Below are positions 55,556 through 64,000 of a stretch of 64,000 bases of DNA, piece after piece. This DNA comes from a bacterium (GTDB lineage: Bacteria; Sysuimicrobiota; Sysuimicrobiia; Sysuimicrobiales; Segetimicrobiaceae): positions 62,001 through 126,000 of the forward strand of contig DATGJN010000103.1 in the NCBI GenBank assembly GCA_035295165.1, in the 5' to 3' direction. The notes under the pieces were generated by a model. That model was not told the DNA's origin, ran no database searches, and was given only the letters and a program-made list of their open reading frames with translations. The position numbers were made by a program, and so were the translations under genes. Numbering within the stretch: the first letter of the stretch is position 1; each line of letters starts with the position of its first letter.

Positions 55556-56548
55556 CTAGTAAGAACGCGAGGCGGTGGTGACGTAGTGGCATGCGACGGC
55601 GTGTCCCTGGCCGATGTCGCGGGCAGGCGGGTCGATCTCGTGGCACGGTTCGAACGCGTGGGGGCACCGTCCGCGAAACGGGCATCCCGTGGCCGGCAGG
55701 GACGCGGACAGGTCGGCGTTCAGCTCTCCCGCGCCGACTAGCCATCCGGGCTCGAGGCGCGAGCGAGACGCCAGCAGCGCCTGCGTGTACGGGTGGCGGG
55801 CGCTCTCGAGCGGAATCCCCGGGGGCAGTATCTCCACGATCCGCCCACCGAACATGACGGCGATTCTCGGGGCGATGTACCGGACCACGTGCAGGTCGTG
55901 GCTGATGAAGATCATGCTCAGGCCGAGCTGCGTGCGCAGATCGGCGAGCAGGTTGAGGATCTGCGCCTGAATCGACACGTCGAGCGCGCTGACCGGTTCA
56001 TCCGCGATCAGCACCTCCGGCTCGGCGGCAAGCGCCCGGGCGATGCAGATCCGCTGGCGCTGCCCGCCGGAGAAGTCCGATGGGTACCGGTCGACGGCGC
56101 GGGCCGGAAGGCCTACTTGGTCCAGGAGCTCCTCCACGCGTCGGGCGATCCGGTCGCGCGCCACCAGGCGGTGCACGAGCAGTACCTCTCGGAGCGTTGA
56201 TCCGACCGTCAGTCGCGGGTTCAGGGACGAGTATGGATCCTGAAACACCACCTGGATGCGCCGCCGCGACCTTCGGAGGGGGCCCGTGCCGAGACCGGTG
56301 AGATCGGTTCCGTCGAGCACCACCCGCCCGGAGTCCGGCCGCTCCAGCAGCGCGAGGCAGCGCGCAAACGTCGATTTTCCCGATCCGCTCTCCCCGACGA
56401 TGCCGATCGATTCGCCGCGCTCGAGCGAAAGCGAGGCATCCGCGAGGGCGGGACGCACCGCGTCGTGGACGCGCCGGCCGGCCGCCGCAGGGACCCATCC
56501 CCGGCGGTGCGCATAGGTTTTCGTCAGGTGTTCTGCGATCAATAACAT
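55556..56548 (-). CDS. Oligopeptide/dipeptide ABC transporter ATPase (DppF-type)
   Basis: The 330-residue ATPase has Walker A GESGSGKST near 55, signature FSGGQRQR near 157, Walker B VLIADEPVSALD and the C-terminal oligopeptide-type zinc-like domain (CPFRGRCPHAFEPC). It starts one base after the partner ATPase stop, so it is the last of the five-gene operon. Confidence 0.94.
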   Translation of the reverse strand: MLLIAEHLTKTYAHRRGWVPAAAGRRVHDAVRPALADASLSLERGESIGIVGESGSGKSTFARCLALLERPDSGRVVLDGTDLTGLGTGPLRRSRRRIQVVFQDPYSSLNPRLTVGSTLREVLLVHRLVARDRIARRVEELLDQVGLPARAVDRYPSDFSGGQRQRICIARALAAEPEVLIADEPVSALDVSIQAQILNLLADLRTQLGLSMIFISHDLHVVRYIAPRIAVMFGGRIVEILPPGIPLESARHPYTQALLASRSRLEPGWLVGAGELNADLSASLPATGCPFRGRCPHAFEPCHEIDPPARDIGQGHAVACHYVTTASRSY

Positions 56549-57556
56549 CTAGACGCAGGCCGAGTCCGCCGCGGCGAGGCCGCGGCGCATATCGTCCAGC
56601 CGGTCGATCCGGATGCAGCGTGACCAATGTCCAGGTGCCGTCTGCGACAACGCGATCGGCGCCGCGCTGCACGCGTCGACCGCCAACTCGCAGCGAGAGG
56701 CAAACGCGCACCCCGGAGGAAGGCGCCCCGGATCCGGCGGCACCCCCGGGATCGCCCGCAGCCGCTCGCCGGTCACGGCCTCGGGCAGGCTGTTCATCAG
56801 CCCGATGGTATAAGGGTGCTCGGGCCGCTGGAGGACGGTGCGGGTTGGGCCGAGCTCGACGAGTTCGCCAGCGTACATCACCGCCACCCGGTCGCACACG
56901 CCGGCGACAACGCGGAAGTCGTGTGAGACGAGCAGCAGGCTCATGCCCTGCTCGCGCCGCAAGTCGTCGAGCAGGCGCAGGATCTCAGCCTGCACGATGA
57001 CGTCGAGCGCGGTGGTGGGTTCGTCGGCCAGCAGCAGCGTCGGCCGCGCCGCAAGCGCCATCGCGATGTGGATGCGCTGACGCATCCCGCCGCTGAACTC
57101 ATGAGGATAGGCGGCCGCGCGGCGCGCCGCGTCGCGGATCCCGACGCGCTCCATCATCTCGATCGCGCGCGTCCGCGCGGCGCGCGCGCCGAGTCCCTCG
57201 TGGGACCGGATCACCTGCGCGATCGCGTCGCCGACGCGCAGCACGGGGTTGAGGGCGGTCATTGGGTCTTGAAAGATCATGGCGATCGTGGATCCTCGGA
57301 GCGTCTGCATCTCTGCGTCGCCAAGCTCCAGGAGCGAGCGGGCTCCGTACGTCACTCGGCCTGCGGCACTGGCTCCGCGCGGCAGCAATCTCAGGATGGC
57401 GCGGCAGGTCAGGCTCTTGCCGGATCCGCTCTCCCCCACCAGGCCGAACGCCTCGCCCGCGGCGATCTCGAACGAGACGCCCCGGACGACCGCATGGCCG
57501 CTACTCCGGAACGTGACCGTCAGCGTCTCGACGCGAAGGGCGTCCTTAGGGCGCAT
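56549..57556 (-). CDS. Oligopeptide/dipeptide ABC transporter ATPase (DppD-type)
   Basis: The 335-residue protein shows Walker A GESGSGKSL near 40, signature FSGGMRQR near 150, Walker B LLADEPTTALD and the C-terminal oligo_HPY pattern (PPGCAFASRCELAVDAC). It overlaps the upstream permease by 11 bases. Together with DppF it forms the heterodimeric motor. Confidence 0.94.
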   Translation of the reverse strand: MRPKDALRVETLTVTFRSSGHAVVRGVSFEIAAGEAFGLVGESGSGKSLTCRAILRLLPRGASAAGRVTYGARSLLELGDAEMQTLRGSTIAMIFQDPMTALNPVLRVGDAIAQVIRSHEGLGARAARTRAIEMMERVGIRDAARRAAAYPHEFSGGMRQRIHIAMALAARPTLLLADEPTTALDVIVQAEILRLLDDLRREQGMSLLLVSHDFRVVAGVCDRVAVMYAGELVELGPTRTVLQRPEHPYTIGLMNSLPEAVTGERLRAIPGVPPDPGRLPPGCAFASRCELAVDACSAAPIALSQTAPGHWSRCIRIDRLDDMRRGLAAADSACV

Positions 57557-58409
57557 GGACCCGCCGCACGATGTCGGAGACGCTGTCGCCGATGAGGCTC
57601 ACGAAGAAGCTCGTGACCACGATCGCGACCCCGGGGAAGATCACGACCCAGGGGGCGGTGATGATGAAGTTCCTGCCCTCGGCAATCATCACGCCCCACT
57701 CCGGTGTCGGCGGTTGCACGCCGAGGCCGAAGAACCCGAGCGACGCGCCGGCCAGGATGTCCAGCACGAAGTCGCTCATGCCGAAGACGAGTGCTGGGAC
57801 GATCACGTTCGGCAGGAGGTGGCGGAACACGATGCGCGCGTCGCTGTACCCGAGGCTTCTCGCGGCCAAGATGTACCCGCGGCCTCGGACGCTCAGCGCC
57901 TCGCCGCGCACGATGCGCGCGTAGGCTACCCAGCTCACGAGCGAGATTGCGATGTAGAAGTTCCTGAGACCCGGGCCGAGCATGGCCACGATCGCGAGCA
58001 CGAGCACGAGGAACGGGAACGCCGTGACCACGTCGATCACCCGGCCGAGGATCGCATCCGGCCAGCCCGCGTAGTAGCCTGCGAACAGCCCGATCACGAC
58101 GCCCATGATCAGCGGGATGATGACGCCGATCGTGCCGATCTGCAGGTCGATCCTGGCAGCATAGAGCACCCGCGTCAGGATATCCCTCCCGAGCTGGTCG
58201 GTGCCGAACCAGTGCGCGGCGCTCGGCGGCTGAAGTCCGCTGGCGAGCCCGAGCGCCGTCGGATCGTACGGCGCGATCAGCGGCGCGAACGTCGCGAGCG
58301 TGCCGACCGTGAGGATCCCGGTAAGCCCGAAGCGGAGCGTCCAGCTCGCCGTTGCGCCCCGACGGCGCTGCGCGGGTCCTGTCGCCGCGACCGGCGAGAC
58401 GGCGCTCAT
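57546..58409 (-). CDS. Peptide ABC transporter permease (DppC-type)
   Basis: The 287-residue permease has six membrane segments, the N-terminal region PLIAPYDPTALG and the EAA loop ARIVRGEALSVRGRGYILAARSLGYSDARI that contacts the ATPases. The ATG overlaps the upstream dppB stop by four bases. Confidence 0.94.
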   Translation of the reverse strand: MSAVSPVAATGPAQRRRGATASWTLRFGLTGILTVGTLATFAPLIAPYDPTALGLASGLQPPSAAHWFGTDQLGRDILTRVLYAARIDLQIGTIGVIIPLIMGVVIGLFAGYYAGWPDAILGRVIDVVTAFPFLVLVLAIVAMLGPGLRNFYIAISLVSWVAYARIVRGEALSVRGRGYILAARSLGYSDARIVFRHLLPNVIVPALVFGMSDFVLDILAGASLGFFGLGVQPPTPEWGVMIAEGRNFIITAPWVVIFPGVAIVVTSFFVSLIGDSVSDIVRRVHAP

Positions 58410-59344
58410 TGCTGGAACGATACCCGCGGATCAAGGACGGCGTAGGCGAGATCGGTGAGCAGGTTCACGAGAATGACGAGGAACGCGAGCACGAGCGTCA
58501 CGAACTGCACGATCGAGTAGTCCCGCGTAAGGATCGACGTGATCAGCAGCGACCCCACGCCCGGGACCCCGAAGACCTGCTCGATGATGATCGTGCCGCC
58601 GATCAACCACCCGATGTTGAGGCCCAGGACCGAGATAAACGGGGTCAGCCCGTTGCGCAACAGATAGCTGACCAGCAGCGTGAGCGGGCGGAGCCCCATC
58701 GCGAGCCCGGTCGTGACGTAATCCGAATTCAGGACCTCGATCAGGCTGCTGCGGAGCGCGCGGACGAGGATCGGCGAGATGTGCAGCGCGATGGTCAGTG
58801 CCGGCAGCGTCAGGTGCCATGCCGTGTCGAACCCGCCGGCGCCAATGCCCCCGAGCGGAAACAACCGGACTTTGACGCTGAGCAGCAGCGCGAGCACGAT
58901 GCCCAGCCAGAACGACGGGATCCCGATCGTGCCGGTGAACACGAGCCGGATCGCGTGATCGACCGGGGTCTCGCGCCGGACCGCGGCGAGGGTGGCGAAC
59001 GGGACCGAGATCAGGAGCCCAATCAGCGCCGCATAGCCGATCAGCATCAGCGTGACCGGAATGCGCTCCATCGTGAGCGTCGAGACGTTCTCCTGGTAGA
59101 AGAACGACAAGCCGAAGTCGCCGCGCGACGCGTTCCCGAGAAAGTGCAGGTACTGGCGCCAGATCGGGAGGTTCAGCCCGAGCTGGTTCTGCACGCGCGC
59201 AATCAGCTCGGGGGTCGCGTGCTCCCCCAGGATCGCGATCGCCGGGTTGCCCGGGATGAGGCGGATCAGCATGAACACCACGATGCTGACGCCAAACAGC
59301 ACGGGCAGGATCAGCAGCAGCCGCCCCGCGATGTAGCGAATCAT
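58406..59344 (-). CDS. Peptide ABC transporter permease (DppB-type)
   Basis: The 312-residue permease begins MIRYIAGRLLLILPVLFGVSIVVF and has six membrane segments and the EAA loop RSSLIEVLNSDYVTTGLAMGL. Its ATG lies 71 bases after the binding-protein stop. It pairs with the DppC-type permease. Confidence 0.94.
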   Translation of the reverse strand: MIRYIAGRLLLILPVLFGVSIVVFMLIRLIPGNPAIAILGEHATPELIARVQNQLGLNLPIWRQYLHFLGNASRGDFGLSFFYQENVSTLTMERIPVTLMLIGYAALIGLLISVPFATLAAVRRETPVDHAIRLVFTGTIGIPSFWLGIVLALLLSVKVRLFPLGGIGAGGFDTAWHLTLPALTIALHISPILVRALRSSLIEVLNSDYVTTGLAMGLRPLTLLVSYLLRNGLTPFISVLGLNIGWLIGGTIIIEQVFGVPGVGSLLITSILTRDYSIVQFVTLVLAFLVILVNLLTDLAYAVLDPRVSFQQ

Positions 59345-59415
59345 CCGGCGATCGCGATGCCCGGGATCTCAGCGCCCGCCGTTACCCGTCGACCTCCGGG
59401 GCGGACGCAGCGCCG

Positions 59416-60975
59416 TCACCGCTTGCTCACGTTCTCGAAGCCGTACTTGCCCTGCGAGTTCGGTGCGAACCCCACGACGCTCGGAGAGCTCGCGTACAGC
59501 CGCGGCACGTCCACGACGTAGATCTGCGGCGCGTCGCGATTTTCGATCCGCTGCAGCTGGGTGTAGAGCGCCTGACGCTTCTTCGGATCCAGCTCGCGCC
59601 GGGCCTGGGCGACCAACTGCTGGGCCTGCGCGTTGTTGTAGAACGTGTGCGCGGCGTGCTGCGACTTGAAGTCCATCGCCACACCCATCAGCTCGTCGGG
59701 GTCCGGCGTGTCGTTCGTCCACGCCGCGTTGAACACGCTGTAGTGCTCGGCGTTCCGGAGCTGGATCAGCGTCGTGGTCTCGACCTGCTCGATCTTCAAC
59801 GTGACGCCGATCTGCTTGAGGCCGTTCCCCCAAATCGTCGCCGCGTCGAGCAGGGTCTGGTTGCCCGCGGGGAGCTGGACCGTCAAGGTGAAGCCGCCGG
59901 GGACCGAACTCTTCGCGAGGAACGCCTTCGCCTTGGCCAGGTCGTACGTCATCGGATCCGCGTTCGGATCATAGTAGAGCGTCGTCGCCGGCAGCAGCGA
60001 CTTCGCGACCGTGGCGAGGCCGAAATATACGTTCTTCGCCACGGCCTCCCGGTCGATTGCGTGCGCCAGGGCGGCCCGCACGTTCACCTCGTCGAGCGGC
60101 TTGATGGTCTCGTTCAGGGTGTAGCGCAGGACGGCGGTGCCGTCCACGGCGTAGACCTTCTGGCCCACCCCTCGGATCTGCTTGACCTGGTTCGGCGGTA
60201 CGAAGTCGATGAGGTCGACCTGGCCGGACTGCAGCTGCAGCACCCGGGTGTTGTCGTCGCCGACGACCCGCATGACGATCCGATCGATCGTGGGCTTCCC
60301 CGGCTGCCAGTAGTTCTGGTTCTTGACGAGCGTGAGCTGGGAGCCTTTCTGCCAGCTCTCCAGCGCGAACGCGCCGGTCCCGAGCGGGTGCTGGGTCATG
60401 GCCTGCCCGTACTTATCGTAGTTCGCCTTGGAGTAGATGCTCGCGGCGAACGTCGAGAGCGCGGCCAGCAGCGGCGCGAACGGCTCCGACATGTGCAGCG
60501 CGATCGTCCTGTCGTCGACCTTGGTGACGGACTTTACCGGGGAGAAGAGGAAGCCCCATTCGCTCTTTTGGTCGATTGCTCGCGTGAGCGACAGCACGAC
60601 ATCGTCTGCCGTGAGCGGCGTCCCGTCGGAGAACTTCACGCCCTGTCGCAGCGTGAACGTCGCGGTGAGCCCGTCGGGGGACATCTTCCAGGACGTCGCG
60701 AGCTCCGGCTGCACGTCCCTGTTCGAGGGCGCGAGTTTCACGAGGCGGTCGTACACGACCATCTGCGTGAAGATCGAGGGATCATCCCCGGTCGGGTACG
60801 GGTCCCAGGTCAGCATGTCCGCGTTTCGCGCCATCGTGAGTGTCGCCACCGGAGCGCCGGCCGACGGCCGCGGGAGCAACATGGTGACCGGGACCAGCAG
60901 TGCCATCGTCACGAGCAAGCTGACCGCGCGCAGTGCCGTCAAGCGAATCCGCGTTCTCGGCCGACTTCCGACCAT
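59416..60975 (-). CDS. Extracellular peptide/nickel-type solute-binding protein (SBP_bac_5)
   Basis: The 519-residue secreted receptor has a signal peptide (TALRAVSLLVTMALLVPVTML, cleavage near SAGA) with no lipobox, and SBP_bac_5 motifs: LTMARNADMLTWDPYPTGDDP, RLVKLAPSNRDVQPELATSW, FTLRQGVKFSDGTPLTADDVVLS and HPLGTGAFALESWQ. Ligand unknown; dipeptides, oligopeptides or nickel are possible. It is the first gene of the operon. A GC-rich palindrome lies in its leader near 60993-61015. Confidence 0.93.
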   Translation of the reverse strand: MVGSRPRTRIRLTALRAVSLLVTMALLVPVTMLLPRPSAGAPVATLTMARNADMLTWDPYPTGDDPSIFTQMVVYDRLVKLAPSNRDVQPELATSWKMSPDGLTATFTLRQGVKFSDGTPLTADDVVLSLTRAIDQKSEWGFLFSPVKSVTKVDDRTIALHMSEPFAPLLAALSTFAASIYSKANYDKYGQAMTQHPLGTGAFALESWQKGSQLTLVKNQNYWQPGKPTIDRIVMRVVGDDNTRVLQLQSGQVDLIDFVPPNQVKQIRGVGQKVYAVDGTAVLRYTLNETIKPLDEVNVRAALAHAIDREAVAKNVYFGLATVAKSLLPATTLYYDPNADPMTYDLAKAKAFLAKSSVPGGFTLTVQLPAGNQTLLDAATIWGNGLKQIGVTLKIEQVETTTLIQLRNAEHYSVFNAAWTNDTPDPDELMGVAMDFKSQHAAHTFYNNAQAQQLVAQARRELDPKKRQALYTQLQRIENRDAPQIYVVDVPRLYASSPSVVGFAPNSQGKYGFENVSKR

Positions 60976-61157
60976 CGAATCTCCCCTCCCTCTGGTCGGC
61001 CCCGGGCCGGGGCCGCGTCCGTGTGGCTGTTCCCACTGATTAGGTCATACCGGGGCAAGTCCTGCTCGAGATCCGGCAATTGCGCGTCCAGCTGTCCGGC
61101 GGCGATGTAACGGGGATCGCAGCGCCGTGCGGTTTGGGTGGAACGGGCCCGACGGGC

Positions 61158-62372
61158 TTACTCCCGCTCCAGTTCGAACTCCTGGTGCAGCGCCTGGACG
61201 GCCCGCTCGACGTCCGCGGCCCGGATTACGCAGGACACCTTGATCTCCGAGGTGGCGATGAGCTCGATGTTGATGCCGGCGGCGGCGAGCGCGCCGAACA
61301 TCCGCGCCGCGACGCCCGGGTTGCTGATCATGCCGGCGCCGACGGCGCTGACCATGGCCACCTGGTCGTCCGCCAGCACCTCCGCGGCGCCGACCTCGGC
61401 GGCCACGGCGCGCACGGCCTCGACCGCGGCGATCATGTCGGATGCGCCGACCGTGAACGAGATGTCGGCCCGCTCACTCCGCGGCACGCTCTGGATGATC
61501 ATGTTCACGTTGACGTGGCGCGCGGCGACGGCGCGGAAGATCGTATGCGCGGCCCCGGGCCGGTCGCCGACGCCGGTTGCGGTGATCTTCGCGACCTTCC
61601 GATCGTGCGTGATGCCCGTGACCACTCGGCGGCGTTCCATCGAGCCGTCCGTCACCATGGTTCCCTCCCGATCCACGAAACTGCTGCGCACCTCGAGCGG
61701 CACCCGATACTGTTTTGCCAGCTCCGCCGCCCGCGTCTGGAGAACCAGTGCTCCGGAGCTGGCCATCTCGAGCATCTCGTCGTACGAGATCTCCCGAAGC
61801 TTTCGCGCGTCCGGGACGACACGCGGGTCGGCCGTGAACACGCCCTCGACGTCCGTGTAGATCTGGCACAGGTCCGCGCCGAGCGCCGACGCGAGCGCGA
61901 CGGCGGTCGTGTCGGAGCCGCCCCGTCCGAGCGTCGTGATCTCCGCGTCGTCCGTGATCCCCTGAAACCCCGCCACGATGACGATTCGGTCCGCGGCCAG
62001 CTCCTGGTCGATGCGGCGGCGGTCTACGTCGACGATGCGCGCGCGCGTGTGCACCCGCTCGGTGCGGATGCGCGCCTGCCCTCCCGTCAAGGAGATCGCC
62101 TCCCGACCCTGGGCGTGAATGGCCATGGCGAGCAGGGCGATGGACACTTGCTCTCCCGTTGCCAGGAGCATGTCCATCTCGCGGGCCGGCGGGCGGTCGG
62201 TGATCCGGCGCGCCATCTCGACGAGGTCGTCGGTCATGTCCCCGGGCGCCGAGACGACCACCACCACGCGATGTCCCGCCGCCTGGGTCGCCACGACCCG
62301 TCGCGCCACGTGGTTTACGCGGTCCGCGTCCGCGACGGAGGTGCCGCCGAATTTCTGGACGATCAACCCCAC
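61158..62372 (-). CDS. lysC: Aspartate kinase
   Basis: LysC catalyses the first step of lysine, threonine and methionine synthesis. The 404-residue protein has VQKFGGTSVADADRV at the N-terminus, the VVVSAPGDMTDDLV and GRGGSDTTAVALA kinase motifs and two C-terminal ACT domains (ITATGVGDRPGAAHTIF; MVSAVGAGMISNPGVAARMF) for feedback control. The start is GTG at 62372 with GGGGGA upstream. It lies 81 bases after thrB on the same strand. Confidence 0.97.
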   Translation of the reverse strand: MGLIVQKFGGTSVADADRVNHVARRVVATQAAGHRVVVVVSAPGDMTDDLVEMARRITDRPPAREMDMLLATGEQVSIALLAMAIHAQGREAISLTGGQARIRTERVHTRARIVDVDRRRIDQELAADRIVIVAGFQGITDDAEITTLGRGGSDTTAVALASALGADLCQIYTDVEGVFTADPRVVPDARKLREISYDEMLEMASSGALVLQTRAAELAKQYRVPLEVRSSFVDREGTMVTDGSMERRRVVTGITHDRKVAKITATGVGDRPGAAHTIFRAVAARHVNVNMIIQSVPRSERADISFTVGASDMIAAVEAVRAVAAEVGAAEVLADDQVAMVSAVGAGMISNPGVAARMFGALAAAGINIELIATSEIKVSCVIRAADVERAVQALHQEFELERE

Positions 62373-62453
62373 CTGGATCCCCCCGCCCGTACGTCCGCCG
62401 GCCGGTCGCCGGCCCTGCGCGGTCCCGCCTCGCCTCGTTCCCGACGCACACGC

Positions 62454-63359
62454 CTACGCCCGCGTTTCAACGACGGCGCCCTCGGTGTCGATTTGAAGAT
62501 CCAGCGTTCGGCACCGTACGCCCGCGGCCCCGAACGCCTCGGCCATGGCCGGGCCGACGCCCGGCGGCCCGCCAAACGCAAGGACCGTCGGTCCCGACCC
62601 GCTCAAGGCCACCCCGTTCGCGCCGGCCCGGCGTGCCGCGGCGAACACTTCCGTCAGCCCCGGGATGAGGGCCGCGCGGTAGGGTTGGTGCAGCCGGTCC
62701 TCCGTCGCGTCGCCGAGCAGATCGGGCCGCCCGCCGCTCAGCGCCGCGACCAGCAGGGCCGTTCTCGTGACGTTGAACACGGCGTCGTCGAACGGCACGC
62801 GCGACGGCAGCAGGCGTCGCGCTTCGCCGGTCGAGACCGCAAAGTCGGGCACCGCCGCGACGACGGACAGCGGCGGCGGGGCGAGACGCATCGCGCGCAC
62901 GCCGGACGGGGTCCCGGCGCAGACCACGAGGCCTCCGAGCAGCGCCGCCGCCACGTTGTCCGGGTGTCCCTCGATCTCCGTCGCGAGATCGAGCAGCGCC
63001 TGCCGGTCCAGCGGGTCGCCGAGCAGCGCGTTGGCCGCCAGGGCACCGCCGACGATCGCCGCGGCGCTGCTTCCCAACCCCCGGGCCAGGGGGATCCGGT
63101 TGTGCTGGCGGATGCCGAACGCCCGGGGCGCCGTCGTTCCACGCGCGCGTCCGGCGCGATCCACGACGGCGGTCGCCGCGCGGTGCGCGAGGTGCGACGC
63201 GTTCCGCGGAAGCGTCTCTCGGCCTTCGCCCTCCACGTCGATCAAGGGCGCGTCGGCAGCCCACAGCTCCAGCGTGTTGTGGAGGCGCAGGGCGAGCCCG
63301 ACCGCGTCGAAACCAGGACCGAGGTTCGCGGAGGTCGCCGGCACGCGGACCGTAATCAT
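62454..63359 (-). CDS. thrB: Homoserine kinase
   Basis: The GHMP kinase phosphorylates homoserine for threonine synthesis. The 301-residue protein starts [21 protein letters not shown] and has the ATP-binding Gly loop [16 protein letters not shown] and the C-terminal [12 protein letters not shown]. The ATG at 63359 overlaps the thrC stop by four bases; longer open-frame versions extend into thrC and are not real. Confidence 0.97.
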   Translation of the reverse strand: MITVRVPATSANLGPGFDAVGLALRLHNTLELWAADAPLIDVEGEGRETLPRNASHLAHRAATAVVDRAGRARGTTAPRAFGIRQHNRIPLARGLGSSAAAIVGGALAANALLGDPLDRQALLDLATEIEGHPDNVAAALLGGLVVCAGTPSGVRAMRLAPPPLSVVAAVPDFAVSTGEARRLLPSRVPFDDAVFNVTRTALLVAALSGGRPDLLGDATEDRLHQPYRAALIPGLTEVFAAARRAGANGVALSGSGPTVLAFGGPPGVGPAMAEAFGAAGVRCRTLDLQIDTEGAVVETRA

Positions 63360-64000
63360 CGCGCGGCGAGCGCCGCCTCGACGAGGTGCTCGAGGGCCTC
63401 CATCGTGGCCGGCACCGGCTCGGGGCGGCGCTCGGTGCGCAGCACGGCCTCCGGGTCCTTGAGGCCGTGGCCGGTCAGGACGCTGACGATGACGAGGCCG
63501 GCGGGCAGGCGCCCCTGGCGCGCGCGCTTCAGCAGCCCCGCGATCGGGGCTGCGGACGACGGCTCGACGAAGAGGCCTTCCTCGCGCGCGAGCAGCGTGC
63601 GCGCGGTGAGCAGTTCCTCGTCGGTCACCGCCTCGAAGGCGCCGCCGGACTCGCGGACGGCCGTCTTGGCGCCGTCCCACGACGCGGGACGCCCGATCCG
63701 AATCGCGGAGGCGACCGTCTCCGGATGCTCGACCGGGCGGCCCAGTACGAACGGTGCCGCGCCGGCGGCCTGGAATCCCCACATGCGCGGCCGCGACGCG
63801 ATCCGGCCGGCGCCGTGATACTCCGTGAACCCGCGCCAGTACGCAGTGATGTTGCCCGCGTTCCCCACGGGAATCGCGAGCACGTCGGGCGCGCGGCCCA
63901 GCGCGTCGCAGACCTCGAACGCGCCGGTCTTCTGGCCCTCGATCCGGTACGGGTTCACCGAATTGACCAGCGTGAGCCGGAACCGCGGCGCCCCCTCGCG
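63356..64000 (-). CDS. thrC: Threonine synthase (N-terminus beyond window)
   Basis: ThrC turns O-phosphohomoserine into threonine using PLP. The visible 214 residues are the C-terminal part: [40 protein letters not shown] (phosphate-binding loop), [20 protein letters not shown] and [13 protein letters not shown]. The PLP-lysine region lies upstream of 64000 and is not seen. ATGA coupling to thrB shows an operon thrC-thrB-lysC. Confidence 0.95.
   Translation of the reverse strand, partial: REGAPRFRLTLVNSVNPYRIEGQKTGAFEVCDALGRAPDVLAIPVGNAGNITAYWRGFTEYHGAGRIASRPRMWGFQAAGAAPFVLGRPVEHPETVASAIRIGRPASWDGAKTAVRESGGAFEAVTDEELLTARTLLAREEGLFVEPSSAAPIAGLLKRARQGRLPAGLVIVSVLTGHGLKDPEAVLRTERRPEPVPATMEALEHLVEAALAAR

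Noticed and set aside
61080-63818. 912-aa plus-strand frame opposite lysC and thrB
   Set aside because: Asp/Arg/His-rich shadow of two well-supported enzymes.

Overview
The window is about 64 kb of bacterial chromosome, mostly very high in GC and densely coded. I see no rRNA, tRNA, CRISPR array, phage or intact transposase. The gene mix points to a deep-branching, high-GC lineage on the Firmicutes/Actinobacteria/Chloroflexi side of the tree: a DUF951 protein, a DUF4446 protein, a PII-like cyclic-di-AMP receptor, a T-box RNA in front of metG, a Gram-positive-type LexA box (CGAAC-N4-GTACG) and a split glycine decarboxylase (GcvPA/GcvPB). A Tad pilus secretin implies an outer membrane. A diderm candidate phylum of that kind (for example Sysuimicrobiota/CSP1-3 or a relative) would fit, but this is inference only.

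Layout. 1-4 kb (minus): a truncated membrane sensor with three GAF domains, a DUF951 protein and a membrane-anchored spermidine-synthase-like protein. 4.1-11.4 kb (minus): a complete heat-shock operon hspR-hsp20-dnaK-grpE-dnaJ-clpB, with a promoter/operator and GC-rich hairpins between genes. 11.6-14.2 kb (minus): trxA, a TPR protein and a lexA operon with two small uncharacterised genes behind tandem SOS boxes. 14.4-21.2 kb (plus): SDR oxidoreductase, UPF0173 hydrolase, LLM flavin oxidoreductase, prephenate dehydratase, a large cyclase/ATPase/TPR regulator and an orphan. 21.2-27.7 kb (minus): EamA transporter, the glycine cleavage genes (phosphoribosyltransferase-gcvT-gcvH-gcvPA-gcvPB) and DUF4446. 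27.8-37.4 kb (plus): a Tad/Flp pilus operon with overlapping genes: secretin, Flp pilin, TadE, CpaB, TadG-like, TadZ, TadA, TadB, TadC and DUF192. 37.5-41.2 kb: CapA-like protein, a serine hydrolase whose Tat signal lies out of frame, and a small secreted protein. 41.3-43.6 kb (minus): metG under a methionine T-box.

43.6-55.5 kb is an accessory stretch with visibly lower GC in places, longer gaps and decayed gene pieces. It holds the c-di-AMP receptor, a small winged-helix protein, a 7TM-type receptor, a DUF2182/DUF1326 pair, a GNAT acetyltransferase, and an AraC regulator next to DUF2255, zinc alcohol dehydrogenase, cupin and aldo-keto reductase genes with an SDR remnant between them.

55.5-61 kb (minus) is a dipeptide/oligopeptide ABC transporter operon (binding protein, two permeases, two ATPases). 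61.1-64 kb (minus) is thrC-thrB-lysC for threonine and aspartate-family synthesis; thrC is cut by the window end.

The best leads for new biology are the two uncharacterised genes co-transcribed with lexA, the repeated half-site operator of the heat-shock operon, the Met T-box outside its usual hosts, the Tad locus with an altered TadZ P-loop, and the low-GC receptor island.
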